Of a DNA stretch of 64,000 nt, positions 17,374 through 27,083 are shown piece by piece. Each line of letters begins with the position of its first letter. Positions within the stretch are counted from its first letter, which is position 1. The notes under the pieces were generated by a model, which had not been told where the DNA came from, searched no databases, and worked only from the letters and a program-made list of their open reading frames with translations. The stretch covers positions 1,202,501-1,266,500 of the forward strand of contig NZ_CP023548.1 of the NCBI RefSeq assembly GCF_002407205.1. Reading direction: 5' to 3'. Source of the stretch: Rhodobacter sp. CZR27 (GTDB lineage Bacteria; Pseudomonadota; Alphaproteobacteria; Rhodobacterales; Rhodobacteraceae). The position numbers and the translations under genes were made by a program.

Positions 17374-18762
17374 TCAGCGGTAGCAGACGGATTTCGCGGC
17401 CTCGACGACCTCGGCGGTGGTGACCAGCGCGTGCTTTTCCAGGTTCGCCGCATAGGGCATCGGCACGTCCTTGCCGGTCAGGTTCAGGACCGGCGCATCC
17501 AGCCAGTCGAAGGCCCGCTGCATGATGGTCGCGGCGAGGTGGTTGCCCATCGAGGCCACCGGCCAGCCTTCCTCGACCGTGATGCAGCGGTTGGTCTTCT
17601 TCACAGACTCGATCACCGTGTCGTAGTCGATGGGGCGCAGGGTGCGCAGGTCGATGACCTCGGCGCTGATACCTTCCTTCGCAAGCTTGTCGGCGGCTTC
17701 GAGCGCGTAGGTCATGCCGATGCCGAAGCTGACGATGGTGAGGTCGGTGCCTTCGCGCCAGACGCGTGCCTTGCCGAAGGGGATGGTGAAGTCGTCCATC
17801 ACCGGAACCTCGAACGAGCGGCCATAGAGGATCTCGTTCTCGAGGAAGATCACCGGGTTCGGATCGCGGATCGCGGTCTTCAGAAGCCCCTTCGCGTCGG
17901 AAGCGGAATAGGGCATGACGACCTTCAGGCCCGGGATCTGCGCATACCAGGCGGCGTAGTCCTGGCTGTGCTGGGCGCCGACGCGAGCCGCCGCGCCATT
18001 CGGGCCGCGGAACACGATCGGGCATCCCATCTGGCCGCCGGACATGTAGAGCGTCTTGGCCGCCGAGTTGATGATCTGGTCGATCGCCTGCATGGCGAAG
18101 TTGAAGGTCATGAACTCGACGATCGGGCGCAGGCCGCCGAAGGCCGCGCCGACTGCGATGCCGGCAAAGCCGTGCTCGGTGATCGGCGTATCGACCACGC
18201 GCTTTGCGCCGAACTCGTCCAGCAGGCCCTGGCTGATCTTGTAGGCGCCCTGGTATTCGCCGACTTCCTCGCCCATGAGGAAAACGGTCGCGTCGCGGCG
18301 CATCTCCTCGGCCATGGCCTCGCGCAGCGCCTCGCGTACGGTCATGGTCTTCATCTGGGTGCCTTCGGGCCAGTCGGGCGAGCGGTCGCGCTTGCCCGGA
18401 ACCGCGGCGCCGGGAGAGGAGGCGAGCGGTTCGTCCACGGCCTTGGCTTCGGCGGCTTCGGCCGGAACCGGCTTCTTCTCGGGTTGGGCCGGTGCCTCGG
18501 CCGCGGCTTCGGCGCTTTCGCCTTCCTCGACCAGCACGGCGATGGGCGTGTTCACCTTCACGCCGGCGGTGCCCTCGGCGATCAGGATCTTGCCGACGGT
18601 GCCCTCGTCGACCGCCTCGAATTCCATCGTCGCCTTGTCGGTTTCGATCTCGGCGATGATCTGGCCGGACTTCACCGCGTCGCCTTCCTTGACCAGCCAC
18701 TTGGCGAGCGTGCCCTCCTCCATCGTCGGGGACAGGGCGGGCATCAGGACCTGGGTTGCCAT
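17374..18762 (-). CDS. pdhB: Pyruvate dehydrogenase E1 beta with N-terminal lipoyl domain
   Basis: A 462-aa protein. Residues 1-80 are a lipoyl domain nearly identical to that of the E2 ([15 protein letters not shown]), then an Ala-rich linker. The transketolase-like E1-beta follows from about 130: [60 protein letters not shown] and [18 protein letters not shown]. The extra lipoyl domain on E1-beta is typical of alphaproteobacteria. It pairs with PdhA to decarboxylate pyruvate using thiamine diphosphate. Confidence 0.96.
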   Translation of the reverse strand: MATQVLMPALSPTMEEGTLAKWLVKEGDAVKSGQIIAEIETDKATMEFEAVDEGTVGKILIAEGTAGVKVNTPIAVLVEEGESAEAAAEAPAQPEKKPVPAEAAEAKAVDEPLASSPGAAVPGKRDRSPDWPEGTQMKTMTVREALREAMAEEMRRDATVFLMGEEVGEYQGAYKISQGLLDEFGAKRVVDTPITEHGFAGIAVGAAFGGLRPIVEFMTFNFAMQAIDQIINSAAKTLYMSGGQMGCPIVFRGPNGAAARVGAQHSQDYAAWYAQIPGLKVVMPYSASDAKGLLKTAIRDPNPVIFLENEILYGRSFEVPVMDDFTIPFGKARVWREGTDLTIVSFGIGMTYALEAADKLAKEGISAEVIDLRTLRPIDYDTVIESVKKTNRCITVEEGWPVASMGNHLAATIMQRAFDWLDAPVLNLTGKDVPMPYAANLEKHALVTTAEVVEAAKSVCYR

Positions 18763-18774
18763 GCGTCTTTCTCC

Positions 18775-19764
18775 TCAGGCGTAGATATCGGTCCAGAGTT
18801 CCTCGAGCGCGGGCTCGGGGCTCTCCCTGGCAAAGTCGGCGGCTTCGCTGACGACGGCCTTGATCTCCTTGTCGATCGCCTTGAGATCGTCGTCGGTGGC
18901 GAGGTTGCCCTGGATCAGCAGGTCGCGGACATGCTCGATCGCGTCCTTCTCGTCGCGCATCCGCTGCACCTCCTCGCGCGTGCGGTACTTCGCGGGGTCG
19001 GACATGGAGTGGCCGCGGTAGCGATAGGTCATCATCTCGAGGATATAGGGCCCCTGGCCCGCACGGCAGGCGGCGACCGCCTTCTCGCCCGCCGCCTTCA
19101 CGGCAAGCACATCCATGCCGTCCACGGATTCGCCCTTGATGCCATAGGCCGCGCCGCGCTCCCACAGCGAGGGCGAGCGGGTGGAGCGCTTCACGCTGGT
19201 GCCCATCGCATACTGGTTGTTCTCGATGACGAAGATGCAGGGCAGGCTCCAGAGCTTGGCCATGTTGTAGGCCTCGTAGACCTGACCCTGGTTGGCCGCG
19301 CCGTCGCCGAAATAGGTGAAGGTGACGTTGTCGTTGCCGAGGTAACGGTCGGCGAAGGAGAGGCCCGCGCCGAGCGGAACCTGAGCGCCGACGATGCCGT
19401 GTCCGCCGTAGAAATGCTTCTCCTTCGAGAACATGTGCATCGAGCCGCCCTTGCCCTTGGAGTAGCCGCCCTCGCGGCCCGTGAGCTCGGCCATCACGCC
19501 CTTCGGGTCCATGCCGCAGGCAAGCATGTGGCCGTGGTCGCGGTAGGAGGTGATGCGCTTGTCGCCCTCTTTCGCGGCGGCCTCGAGGCCGACGACGACG
19601 GCTTCCTGTCCGATGTAGAGGTGGCAGAAGCCGCCGATCAGGCCCATGCCGTAGAGCTGGCCGGCCTTCTCCTCGAAGCGTCGGATCAGGAGCATTTCCC
19701 GGTAATATCCGAGAAGTTCGTCCTTCGATGCGTTGGATTGTTCCGGCGATTTTCTGGCGGCCAT
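18775..19764 (-). CDS. pdhA: Pyruvate dehydrogenase E1 alpha
   Basis: A 329-aa protein with the thiamine diphosphate/Mg motif GDGAANQGQVYEAYNMAKLW...ENN. The phosphorylation-loop region is YRYRGHSMSDPAKYRTREE, and the N-terminus reads YREMLLIRRFEEKAGQLYGMG. It is the first gene of the operon; a GGGAGGAG ribosome site precedes the start. An imperfect inverted repeat at 19781-19816 lies just upstream and may be the control site. Confidence 0.96.
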   Translation of the reverse strand: MAARKSPEQSNASKDELLGYYREMLLIRRFEEKAGQLYGMGLIGGFCHLYIGQEAVVVGLEAAAKEGDKRITSYRDHGHMLACGMDPKGVMAELTGREGGYSKGKGGSMHMFSKEKHFYGGHGIVGAQVPLGAGLSFADRYLGNDNVTFTYFGDGAANQGQVYEAYNMAKLWSLPCIFVIENNQYAMGTSVKRSTRSPSLWERGAAYGIKGESVDGMDVLAVKAAGEKAVAACRAGQGPYILEMMTYRYRGHSMSDPAKYRTREEVQRMRDEKDAIEHVRDLLIQGNLATDDDLKAIDKEIKAVVSEAADFARESPEPALEELWTDIYA

Positions 19765-19780
19765 CGTGGCTCCTCCCGTC

Positions 19781-19816
19781 GCGATAAGTAGTTCAAGGCT
19801 AAACTACCTTTATCGC
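19781..19816. promoter_or_regulatory. Imperfect inverted repeat upstream of pdhA
   Basis: GCGATAA-GTAGTT (19781-19793) and AAACTAC-CT-TTATCGC (19801-19816) form a near-palindrome 17-52 nt before the pdhA start. It is an AT-rich island in GC-rich DNA. The placement suits a repressor operator overlapping the promoter. The regulator is unknown. Confidence 0.4.
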
Positions 19817-19998
19817 ATCGTCACGGCAGGAGCGAGAGTGAATCTGCGCAGGGAGGAGGCGGGCTCTTCGGGCCCCTCCGGGGCCGTCATCGCCCGCCGC
19901 TGCCGCGGAAGATGGCGGCGGGCGCGCAATGCGGGCCAGCGCGGCCCGGGCCGGCAGGAGGATGCATTCGCGAGGGATCTGCAGTCGACGCTGTCGGT

Positions 19999-20301
19999 TC
20001 AGCGAATGACCATCTCGTCCGCCCGGACGTAGCCCAGAACGGAGCGGGCCTGTTCGTCGAGCAGGTCGAGGTCGAGATAGTCGTCCGACAGGCGGCGGGT
20101 CCGGTTGCGCATGTCCGCCAGCTCGGTCATCAGCCGGTCCCGCTCGGCCTGCAGCGCCTCGGCCTCGGCCTGGATCTGCACCTGGCGGAACACGCCGTAG
20201 TCACCCTGCACCGCCGCAAAGGTGAAATAGGCGCCCAGCGTGAAGGCCAGCGCGAAATAGAGGCTGGCGCCGATCGCCGGGCGGGAAGTCGGGATATTCA
20301 T
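19999..20301 (-). CDS. FtsB/DivIC-type septum formation initiator
   Basis: A 100-aa bitopic protein. It has a short cytoplasmic N-terminus, one membrane helix (IGASLYFALAFTLGAYFTFAAV) and a coiled coil (VQIQAEAEALQAERDRLMTELADMRNRTRRL). The closing DLDLLDEQARSVLGYVRADEMVI is the DivIC/FtsB signature. ATG 20301 gives the normal topology; the longer in-frame start at 20376 adds a basic stretch. It belongs to the FtsQLB divisome. The position next to pdhA is conserved in many alphaproteobacteria. Confidence 0.9.
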   Translation of the reverse strand: MNIPTSRPAIGASLYFALAFTLGAYFTFAAVQGDYGVFRQVQIQAEAEALQAERDRLMTELADMRNRTRRLSDDYLDLDLLDEQARSVLGYVRADEMVIR

Positions 20302-20388
20302 GCTCTGCCTCTCAGGGCGCCCCTCGTTCAGGTGGAGGCGCTGGCGCAAGGATGCCAGAAGCCGAGCCATTTGCAAATCGGAATGTGA

Positions 20389-20410
20389 CCCTCCCCCGCG
20401 CGGGGGAGGG
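20389..20410. terminator. Perfect 22-bp palindrome downstream of the aldolase gene
   Basis: CCCTCCCCCGC and GCGGGGGAGGG form a perfect palindrome with no separate loop, 11 nt past the aldolase stop (minus strand). It is a likely mRNA 3' end or a short dispersed palindrome. No T-tract is visible. Confidence 0.45.
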
Positions 20411-20420
20411 CCTTCGGGCC

Positions 20421-21350
20421 TCAGGCGCGGCCCTTGTAGATGTCGACGAGCTTGCCCAGCATCGCCAGCGCGTCCTCGCGCGAGCGCTGGAAGCTGTTGC
20501 GGCCGATGATCGAGCCGTTGCCGCCGCCGTCGCGGATTGCGCGGGCGTCGTCGTAGACCGAATCCTCGCCCTTCTTGGCGCCGCCCGAGAAGACCACGAT
20601 CCGCCGCCCGGCGAAGGCGGCATCCATGCAGTGCTTCACCCGCGCGGCCTGGGTCGCGATGTCGATGCCCTGAGCCTCGTAGACCTTCTTCGCCTCGCCC
20701 AGCATCAGGTGGTCGGTCGAGAGCTTGATCTTGATGATGTGCGCACCGATCAGCGCGGCGATCTGGGCGGCATAGGCGGCCACGTCGATCGCGGTCTCGC
20801 CGTCCTTGGTGATCGCCTCGCCGCGCGGATAGGACCAGATCACGGTGGCAATGCCCTTGGCAGCCGCCTCCTTCCGCATCTCGACGATCTCTTCATACAT
20901 GTCGAGCTGCGCGTCCGAGCCGGGATAGATCGTGAAGCCGATGGCCGCGCAGCCGAGGCGCAGCGCATCGTCGACCGAAGCCGTCACCGCCTGGTTCTTG
21001 CCGGCAGTGTCGGACATCAGCGAGTTGGCCGAGTTCACCTTGAGGATCGTCGGGATCTGGCCGGCGAAGGTGTCGGCGCCCGCCTCGATCATCCCGAGCG
21101 GCGCGGCATAGGCGTTGAGCCCGGCATCGATCGCCAGCTGGTAGTGGTAGTGGGGATCATAGCCGGCCGGGTTCGGCGCGAAGGTGCGGGCCGGCCCGTG
21201 TTCGAAGCCCTGGTCGACCGGCAGGATGATCATCTTGCCCGTGCCGCCCAGCTTCCCCTCCATCAGCATCCGGCACAGATTGGCCTTCACGCCGGGCGTT
21301 TCGCCCTCGTAATTGGCGAGGATCTTCTGAACTGCTCTGCTAGCGCGCAT
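20421..21350 (-). CDS. Class I fructose-bisphosphate aldolase (FbaB/DhnA type)
   Basis: A 309-aa Schiff-base aldolase of the archaeal/DhnA family. It shows KMIILPVDQGFEHGP at the N-terminus, then LGCAAIGFTIYPGSD, ATVIWSYPRGE and AHIIKIKLSTDH with the Schiff-base lysine region. It ends with FSGGAKKGEDSVYDDARAIRDGGGNGSIIGRNSFQR for phosphate binding. It cleaves fructose-1,6-bisphosphate to triose phosphates. It lies downstream of pgk on the same strand, 102 nt apart. Confidence 0.94.
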   Translation of the reverse strand: MRASRAVQKILANYEGETPGVKANLCRMLMEGKLGGTGKMIILPVDQGFEHGPARTFAPNPAGYDPHYHYQLAIDAGLNAYAAPLGMIEAGADTFAGQIPTILKVNSANSLMSDTAGKNQAVTASVDDALRLGCAAIGFTIYPGSDAQLDMYEEIVEMRKEAAAKGIATVIWSYPRGEAITKDGETAIDVAAYAAQIAALIGAHIIKIKLSTDHLMLGEAKKVYEAQGIDIATQAARVKHCMDAAFAGRRIVVFSGGAKKGEDSVYDDARAIRDGGGNGSIIGRNSFQRSREDALAMLGKLVDIYKGRA

Positions 21351-21452
21351 TCCGGGGTCCTTTCGATTGGGTCGAAAGGGATCTAGACCGCCGGAATGCG
21401 CTTCGCAATCTTGGTGGCGCTAACAGCGCGCCGCGGCGCGGAAATTCCCGCT

Positions 21453-22643
21453 TCAGCCCAGGGCGGCGACGCCGGGAAGCTCCTTGCCCTCCATCCATTC
21501 GAGGAAGGCGCCGCCGGCCGTCGAGATGTAGGAGAAGCCCTCGGCGGCGCCCGCCTTGTTCAGCGCGGCCACCGTGTCACCCCCGCCCGCGACCGAGGTC
21601 AGCTGCCCCGCCTTGGTCAGTTGCGCCACCTGCAGCGCAGCCGCATTGGTCGCCGCATCGAACGGCTCGATCTCGAAGGCGCCGAGCGGGCCGTTCCAGA
21701 TCAGCGTGCGGGCCGCTGCGAAGACTTCGGAAAGGGCCGTCACGGTCTTCGGGCCGGCATCGAGGATCATCGCATCGGCCGGGCAGGCGGCCGCGTCCAC
21801 CGTCTCGTTCGCGGCATTCGCCTTGAACTCGCGCGCCACCACGACATCGATCGGCAGGTGGATGGTGCAGCCCGCGGCCTTCGCCTTGCCAAGGATCTCG
21901 CGGGCGGTATCGGCCATGTCGCGCTCGGCCAGCGACTTGCCGACCTCGATGCCCTGCGCCACGAGGAAGGTGTTTGCCATGCCGCCGCCGATCACCAGAT
22001 GGTCGACCTTGCCGACGAGGTTGCCCAGCAGGTCGAGCTTGGTCGAGACCTTCGCCCCGCCTACCACCGCCACCACCGGACGCTCGGGCTTGCCCAGCGC
22101 CGCCTCGAGCGCCTTGAGTTCCGCCGCCATCAGACGGCCGGCCGCCGAAGGGAGCAGCCGCGCGATGCCCTCGGTCGAGGAATGCGCGCGATGGGCGGCC
22201 GAGAAGGCGTCGTTCACATAGACCTGGCCCAACTTCGCCATGGCCCTCGCCAGCTCGGGGTCGTTCTTTTCTTCGCCGGCGTGGAAACGGGTGTTCTCCA
22301 GCAGCAGGACCTCGCCTTCCAGCATCGCCTCGACGGCCTTCTCGGCCTCCTCGCCCACGCAATCGGCGGCAAAGCTCACCTTGGTGCCCGGCAGCGCCTT
22401 CTGCAGCGCGGGCAACACGAGGCGCAGGCTCATGTCCTCCACGACCTTGCCCTTCGGCCGGCCGAAATGCGCGAGCAGCACCGGCTTGCCGCCCTTCTTC
22501 AGGATGTCCTCGACCGTCGGCACGATCTTCTCGATCCGGGTGGCGTCGGTGACCTCGCCGTTTTCCATCGGCACGTTCACGTCCACGCGCACCAGCACCA
22601 CCTTGCCGGCGAGATCCATGTCGTCGAGTGTCTTCCAGCCCAT
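21453..22643 (-). CDS. pgk: Phosphoglycerate kinase
   Basis: A 396-aa enzyme of normal length. [30 protein letters not shown], and [16 protein letters not shown] mark the N-domain. [16 protein letters not shown] and the C-terminal [13 protein letters not shown] nucleotide-binding loop mark the other half. ATG 22643 was chosen because the upstream extension to 22703 has no family similarity and GGAGGGACC precedes 22643. It makes ATP and 3-phosphoglycerate in glycolysis or the reverse in gluconeogenesis. Confidence 0.96.
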   Translation of the reverse strand: MGWKTLDDMDLAGKVVLVRVDVNVPMENGEVTDATRIEKIVPTVEDILKKGGKPVLLAHFGRPKGKVVEDMSLRLVLPALQKALPGTKVSFAADCVGEEAEKAVEAMLEGEVLLLENTRFHAGEEKNDPELARAMAKLGQVYVNDAFSAAHRAHSSTEGIARLLPSAAGRLMAAELKALEAALGKPERPVVAVVGGAKVSTKLDLLGNLVGKVDHLVIGGGMANTFLVAQGIEVGKSLAERDMADTAREILGKAKAAGCTIHLPIDVVVAREFKANAANETVDAAACPADAMILDAGPKTVTALSEVFAAARTLIWNGPLGAFEIEPFDAATNAAALQVAQLTKAGQLTSVAGGGDTVAALNKAGAAEGFSYISTAGGAFLEWMEGKELPGVAALG

Positions 22644-22793
22644 GTCCGGTCCCTCCTGCTGCGAAGTTTCCCGCTTCCAAACCGATCGGCAGGCGGCCGT
22701 CAACCGGCGTTCGGCCGCACCACGGCGAAATCAGACCTTTTCCTGACGCCCCCGGGCCACTAGGTTTGCCGCCAAATGCAAGAGGAGGGCCCC

Positions 22794-23303
22794 ATGGCCG
22801 AGATCAAGGATCCCGAGAACACCATCATCATGACGCTGAAGGACGGCGAAGTGGTGATCGAGCTTCTCCCGGACGTCGCCCCGAAGCACGCCGAGCGGAT
22901 GAAGACGCTCGCCCGCGCCAAGGCCTATGACAACGTCGTGTTCCATCGCGTGATCGAAGGCTTCATGGCGCAATCCGGCGATGTGTCGAACGGCAACACG
23001 GAAAACAATTTCAACCTTCGCCGCGCCGGCACCGGCGGCTCGGACCTGCCGGATCTTCCGGCCGAGTTCTCGAAGGTCCCGCATGCCCGCGGCACGCTGG
23101 GCGCGGCCCGGTCGCAGAACCCGAACTCGGCCAACAGCCAGTTCTTCATCAACTTCCGCGACAACGATTTCCTGAACGGCCAGTATACCGTCTATGGCCG
23201 GGTGATCTCGGGGATGGAGCACGTGGACAAGATCGTCCGCGGCGAGCCGCCGGCGAACCCGGACAAGATGCTCACGGTGCGGGTGGCGGCCGATGTCGTC
23301 TGA
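22794..23303 (+). CDS. Cytoplasmic cyclophilin-type peptidyl-prolyl isomerase
   Basis: A 169-aa cyclophilin: IELLPDVAPKHAERMKTLA, the active-site VFHRVIEGFMAQSGD, then SDLPDLPAEFSKVPHARGTLGAAR and ANSQFFINFRDNDFLNGQYTVYGRV. No signal peptide is present, so it should be cytoplasmic. The start at 22794 is preceded by AAGAGGAGGG, which also shows that the in-frame ATG at 22776 is not used. It overlaps the next gene by 11 nt. Confidence 0.95.
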   Translation: MAEIKDPENTIIMTLKDGEVVIELLPDVAPKHAERMKTLARAKAYDNVVFHRVIEGFMAQSGDVSNGNTENNFNLRRAGTGGSDLPDLPAEFSKVPHARGTLGAARSQNPNSANSQFFINFRDNDFLNGQYTVYGRVISGMEHVDKIVRGEPPANPDKMLTVRVAADVV

Positions 23304-23886
23304 TCGCGTCCTTTTCGCGGGGCTGATGTCGCTGGGCGTGGCGGTGATCGGCGGCTATGCGCTGTCGCAATCCGCGGTGCTGGCGCAGGATGCCGTCGAT
23401 GGCCCGGGGCCGAACCTGGTGATCGAGGTGGCCGGCAAGGCGCAGGGCGAGGTGGTGATCGACCTTCTGCCCGATGTCGCGCCGCAGCATGTCGAGCGGA
23501 TGGTGACGCTTGCGGGGCAGGGCGCCTATGACGGCGTGGTGTTCCACCGGGTGATCGAGGGCTTCATGGCCCAGACCGGCGACGTCCAGTTCGGCAAGGG
23601 CCCGTCGCTTGGTCAGGCCGGCATGGGCGGGTCGGACCTGCCGGACCTGCCGGCCGAGTTCTCCGACATCTCCTTCGACCGCGGGGTCGTGGGGATGGCG
23701 CGCTCGGCCAGCCCGGATTCAGCCAACTCGCAGTTCTTCATCATGTTTGCCCCGGGCGAGTTCCTGAACGGCCAGTATACGGTCGTCGGGCGCGTGGTGC
23801 AGGGCATGGATGTGGTGGACGAAATCACCCGGGGCGAGCCGCCGCGCTCGCCGGATGTCATGCAGAAGGTCAGCGTCGCGAAGTGA
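23293..23886 (+). CDS. Exported cyclophilin-type peptidyl-prolyl isomerase
   Basis: A 197-aa paralogue of the preceding gene with an N-terminal hydrophobic signal (VLFAGLMSLGVAVIGGYAL) and a possible cleavage after ALSQSAVLA, so probably periplasmic. The cyclophilin core is VFHRVIEGFMAQTGD, GGSDLPDLPAEFSDISFDRG, ANSQFFIMFAPGEFLNGQYTVVGRV. It arose by tandem duplication and is translationally coupled to the cytoplasmic copy. A strong terminator follows. Confidence 0.93.
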   Translation: MSSDRVLFAGLMSLGVAVIGGYALSQSAVLAQDAVDGPGPNLVIEVAGKAQGEVVIDLLPDVAPQHVERMVTLAGQGAYDGVVFHRVIEGFMAQTGDVQFGKGPSLGQAGMGGSDLPDLPAEFSDISFDRGVVGMARSASPDSANSQFFIMFAPGEFLNGQYTVVGRVVQGMDVVDEITRGEPPRSPDVMQKVSVAK

Positions 23887-23900
23887 CGCGCGGATCAGCG

Positions 23901-23924
23901 AAAGGGCGCCCGAGGGCGCCCTTT
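23901..23924. terminator. Bidirectional intrinsic terminator
   Basis: AAAGGGCGCC (23901-23910), a 3-nt loop and GGGCGCCCTTT (23914-23924) form a perfect stem flanked by A- and T-runs. It lies between convergent cyclophilin and tyrS genes (tyrS stop at 23933). Confidence 0.8.
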
Positions 23925-23932
23925 CTGCTGTC

Positions 23933-25183
23933 TCATCCCAGACGCACCAGCTTGTGCTTCTTCTTCCCGATCGAGACCTTCAGCTCGTCCCCCACGGTGC
24001 CGGAGGTCACGGTGGCATTCGCGTCTGTCACCAGTTCGTTGTTGAAGCGAAGGCCATGCTCGGACACCAGCCGCTTCGCCTCCTTCCCCGAGGCGACGAG
24101 GCCCGCCGCCACGAGGAAATGCGTGACCGACAGCCCGTCGCCCAGCTTGTCGGACGCGAGTTCCACCACTTCCAGCTCGCCGCCGACGCCGCCCTGCTCG
24201 AAGACCGCGCGGGCGGTGGCCTCGGCCGCCGTCGCCGCCTCGCTTCCGTGCAGCAGCGCCGTCACCTCGTTTGCCAGCAGGATCTTGGCCGCGTTGATCT
24301 CCGACCCCTGCAGCGCGCCCAGCCGGTCGCATTCCTCCACCGGCAGATCGGTGTAGAGCTTCAGGAACCGCCCGACATCGGCATCCGTGGTGTTGCGCCA
24401 GAACTGCCAGAAGTCGTAAGGCGAGAGCATCTCGGCATTGAGCCAGACCGCCCCGCTGGCCGACTTGCCCATCTTGCGCCCGTCCGAGGTGGTCAGGAGC
24501 GGCGAGGTCAGCCCGAAGATCTCGCCCTCCAGCACCCGCCGCGTCAGGTCGATGCCGTTGACGATGTTGCCCCACTGGTCCGACCCGCCCATCTGCAGCC
24601 GGCAGCCATAGCGGCGGAACAGCTCGAGGAAGTCGTAGGCCTGCAGGATCATGTAGTTGAATTCGAGGAACGACAGCGACTGCTCGCGGTCGAGCCGGCT
24701 TTTCACGCTTTCGAACGAAAGCATCCGGTTGACCGAGAAATGCCGGCCGATGTCACGCAGGAAATCGAGGTAGTTCAGGCTGTCGAGCCATTCCGCGTTG
24801 TTCAGCATCAGCGCGTCGCCCGCGCCCTCGCCATAGGACAGGTAGCGCGCGAAGACCTGCTTCATGCCGGCGATGTTGGCGTCGATCTTCTCGGGCGTCA
24901 GCAGCGGACGCTCCTCCGACCGGAACGAGGGGTCGCCCACCTTGGTCGTGCCGCCCCCCATCAGGGTGATCGGCTTGTGGCCGGTCTTCTGCAGCCAGCG
25001 CAGCATCATGATGTTCAGCAGATGCCCGACGTGCAGCGAGGCCGCCGTCGCGTCATAGCCGATATAGGCGGGCACGATCCCCTTCACCATGGCCTCGTCC
25101 AGCGCCTGCATGTCGGTGCAGTCGGCGAGGTAGCCGCGTTCCTGCATCACGCGCAGGAAGTCGGATTTCGGATGGTATGTCAT
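23933..25183 (-). CDS. tyrS: Tyrosyl-tRNA synthetase
   Basis: A 416-aa class I synthetase: the HIGH-type motif is [15 protein letters not shown], tyrosine binding is in the [17 protein letters not shown] segment, and the KMSKS loop is [13 protein letters not shown]. The C-terminal S4-like RNA-binding domain is [24 protein letters not shown]. Start 25183 gives [19 protein letters not shown], the standard N-terminus. Expressed divergently from anmK. Confidence 0.96.
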   Translation of the reverse strand: MTYHPKSDFLRVMQERGYLADCTDMQALDEAMVKGIVPAYIGYDATAASLHVGHLLNIMMLRWLQKTGHKPITLMGGGTTKVGDPSFRSEERPLLTPEKIDANIAGMKQVFARYLSYGEGAGDALMLNNAEWLDSLNYLDFLRDIGRHFSVNRMLSFESVKSRLDREQSLSFLEFNYMILQAYDFLELFRRYGCRLQMGGSDQWGNIVNGIDLTRRVLEGEIFGLTSPLLTTSDGRKMGKSASGAVWLNAEMLSPYDFWQFWRNTTDADVGRFLKLYTDLPVEECDRLGALQGSEINAAKILLANEVTALLHGSEAATAAEATARAVFEQGGVGGELEVVELASDKLGDGLSVTHFLVAAGLVASGKEAKRLVSEHGLRFNNELVTDANATVTSGTVGDELKVSIGKKKHKLVRLG

Positions 25184-25213
25184 CGGACCCTCGTGCCTTG
25201 ATCGGTCATCGTC

Positions 25214-25222
25214 TGCTATGAT
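25214..25222 (+). promoter_or_regulatory. Extended -10 promoter for anmK
   Basis: TGC-TATGAT fits an extended -10 element 38 nt before the anmK start. The -35 region is poor. The short divergent region (25184-25259) must also hold the tyrS promoter. Confidence 0.4.
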
Positions 25223-25259
25223 GGCCGCGTATAGCGGCGGCTTGCAGAGAGGGAAAGCC

Positions 25260-26375
25260 ATGTTGAAGGGCGGTGCGGTCTGGGCCCTCGGCACGATGTC
25301 GGGAACCTCGCTCGACGGTGTGGATGCGGCGATGGTGCTGACTGACGGCGAGCGGATCCTCGAATTCGGCGAGACGGCCTATCGGGCATATACCCCGGCC
25401 GAGCGCGCGACGCTGCGCGCAGCCCTCGGCCACTGGCCCGGGGCCGCCGAGGTGGAGGCCGCGGCCGAGGTGGTCGAGGCCGCCCATGCCGAACTGCTCG
25501 GCCGGTTCCGCGGGGCCGAGCTTGTGGGCTTCCACGGCCAGACCCTCGCCCATGAGCCGGGCGGGCGCGGCACGCATCAGGCGGGCTCGGGCGAGCGTCT
25601 CGCGCGGGCGCTGGGGGTGCCGGTGGTCTGGGACTTCCGCTCGGCCGACGTGAAGCTGGGCGGGCAGGGGGCGCCGCTGGCGCCATTCTACCACTTCGCC
25701 TGCGCGCGCCATCTGGGGGCGGACCGGCCGCTCGCCTTCCTCAACCTCGGGGGGGTGGGCAACCTGACCTGGGTCGATCCGCGCCAGTCCTCGCCCGAGG
25801 CGCCGGGCGCCTGCCTCGCCTTCGACACCGGCCCCGCGAACGCCCCGCTGAACGACCTGATGCAGGCCCGCTTCGGCCGCACGCAGGACGAGGGCGGCCG
25901 GCTGGCCGCCCGCGGCCGCGTCGACGAGGCGGTGGTCGGGCGGTTCCTCGAAAACGCCTTCTTCTACCGGATGCCGCCCAAGTCACTGGACCGCAACGCT
26001 TTCGCGGATCTCGTCGAGGCGGTCGCGGGGCTGGCGGATGCGGATGCGGCGGCGACCCTCACTGCGGCGGCAGCGGCGGCGGTGGCGCGCGGTGCCGGCC
26101 ACTTCCCGACCCCCGTGGCGCGGCTTCTGGTGACCGGAGGCGGTCGACGCAACGCGACACTGATGGCGATGCTCGAGGCGCGGACCGGATCCGAGGTCGT
26201 GCCGGTCGAGCAGGTCGGCCTCGATGGCGACATGCTCGAGGCGCAGGCCTTCGCCTTCCTCGCCGTCCGCGTCGCCCGCGGCCTGCCGACTTCTGGACCC
26301 TCCACCACGGGCGTCGCGGCCTGCGTCAGCGGCGGGCGCATCAGCCGTCCGGAGGAGCTGGCCGTCGGGGCCTGA
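25260..26375 (+). CDS. anmK: Anhydro-N-acetylmuramic acid kinase
   Basis: A 371-aa sugar kinase: [14 protein letters not shown] is the ATP-binding N-terminus, then [47 protein letters not shown] and [18 protein letters not shown]-terminal [17 protein letters not shown] follows. It phosphorylates and opens anhydro-MurNAc during recycling of cell-wall fragments such as those released by lytic transglycosylases. Start 25260 follows GAGAGGGA. Confidence 0.95.
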   Translation: MLKGGAVWALGTMSGTSLDGVDAAMVLTDGERILEFGETAYRAYTPAERATLRAALGHWPGAAEVEAAAEVVEAAHAELLGRFRGAELVGFHGQTLAHEPGGRGTHQAGSGERLARALGVPVVWDFRSADVKLGGQGAPLAPFYHFACARHLGADRPLAFLNLGGVGNLTWVDPRQSSPEAPGACLAFDTGPANAPLNDLMQARFGRTQDEGGRLAARGRVDEAVVGRFLENAFFYRMPPKSLDRNAFADLVEAVAGLADADAAATLTAAAAAAVARGAGHFPTPVARLLVTGGGRRNATLMAMLEARTGSEVVPVEQVGLDGDMLEAQAFAFLAVRVARGLPTSGPSTTGVAACVSGGRISRPEELAVGA

Positions 26376-26389
26376 GACGTGGGCCGTTT

Positions 26390-26812
26390 CTAGCCGAGGG
26401 GGATGGCGAAGCCGGGCGGGGCCAGTTCGAAGCCCTCGAAGCGAAAGCCCGGGCTGACCGTGCAGCCGACAAGGCTGAAGGCGCCCGTGGAACGCGCCGC
26501 CTGCCAGTAATGCGGCGGCACGACGCCCTGCACCGACTGCCCGGCCGCCAGATCCGGGCCCAGCAGCACCTCTCGCGCAGGGCCCTCCGCAGCTTCGGCG
26601 ATCGACAGGACGAGCGGGGCGCCGGCGTGGAAGTGCCAGATCTCGGTGGCGTCCACCCGGTGCCAGTGCGACCGCTCGCCGTCCTTCAGCAGGAACAGGA
26701 TCGCCGTTCCGCAGGGCCGGCCCGGACCCTCCGCGCGCCATGTCTCGCGATACCAGCCGCCTTCGGGATGGGGCTGCAGCTCCAGCCGGGCGATGATGTG
26801 GTCAGGGTCCAT
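26390..26812 (-). CDS. Cupin-fold DUF985 family protein
   Basis: A 140-aa protein of the DUF985 cupin family. LELQPHPEGGWYRETWRA opens it, then ILFLLKDGERSHWHRVDATEIWHFHAGAPL with the metal-binding histidine cluster, and the C-terminal LVGCTVSPGFRFEGFELA. The start at 26812 (MDPDHIIARL) fits the family. The small-molecule ligand is unknown. It converges on anmK with a 14-nt gap. Confidence 0.9.
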   Translation of the reverse strand: MDPDHIIARLELQPHPEGGWYRETWRAEGPGRPCGTAILFLLKDGERSHWHRVDATEIWHFHAGAPLVLSIAEAAEGPAREVLLGPDLAAGQSVQGVVPPHYWQAARSTGAFSLVGCTVSPGFRFEGFELAPPGFAIPLG

Positions 26813-26967
26813 GCCGATGCTCCGTCCGATCAATTCGAGGGATGCGCCAGTCGACGTCTCCGTCCACGGGCGCCCGGTGGCGAGGATGCCATCCTTCCGC
26901 CTGCCATGTGCAGGATTTCCGCCCGCTCATCGGCCGAACTGTCGCGCGGGTTGAACGACGCGCCGCC

Positions 26968-26982
26968 GGAAATTGTATTTCC
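26968..26982. promoter_or_regulatory. Perfect palindrome GGAAAT-TGT-ATTTCC
   Basis: A 15-bp perfect inverted repeat, AT-rich for this genome, lies about 100 nt upstream of the small lasso-leader-like gene. It could be an operator for that gene or for the divergent cupin gene. Protein unknown. Confidence 0.35.
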
Positions 26983-27013
26983 GATCGCTTTCGCGGGCGA
27001 CCGCTCTGGGCGT

Positions 27014-27043
27014 TTGACAAGCTCGGGGTGGCCGTCGAAGCAT
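27014..27043 (+). promoter_or_regulatory. Candidate promoter of the lasso-leader-like gene
   Basis: A consensus -35 TTGACA (27014-27019) is followed after 18 nt by a weak -10 AAGCAT (27038-27043). The gene starts at 27084, so the leader would be about 35 nt. Confidence 0.35.
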
Positions 27044-27083
27044 GTGATCACAGCGGATTTGAAGGCTGGATTTTCAGGAGGAC

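Noticed and set aside
16135..19791. Plus-strand frame of 1218 codons
   Set aside because: Complete antisense of pdhC-pdhB-pdhA; composition is typical of a shadow.
22794..23886. Two cyclophilin frames as one broken gene
   Set aside because: Each has a full domain; the second has its own signal sequence and both have normal ends, so this is a tandem duplication.
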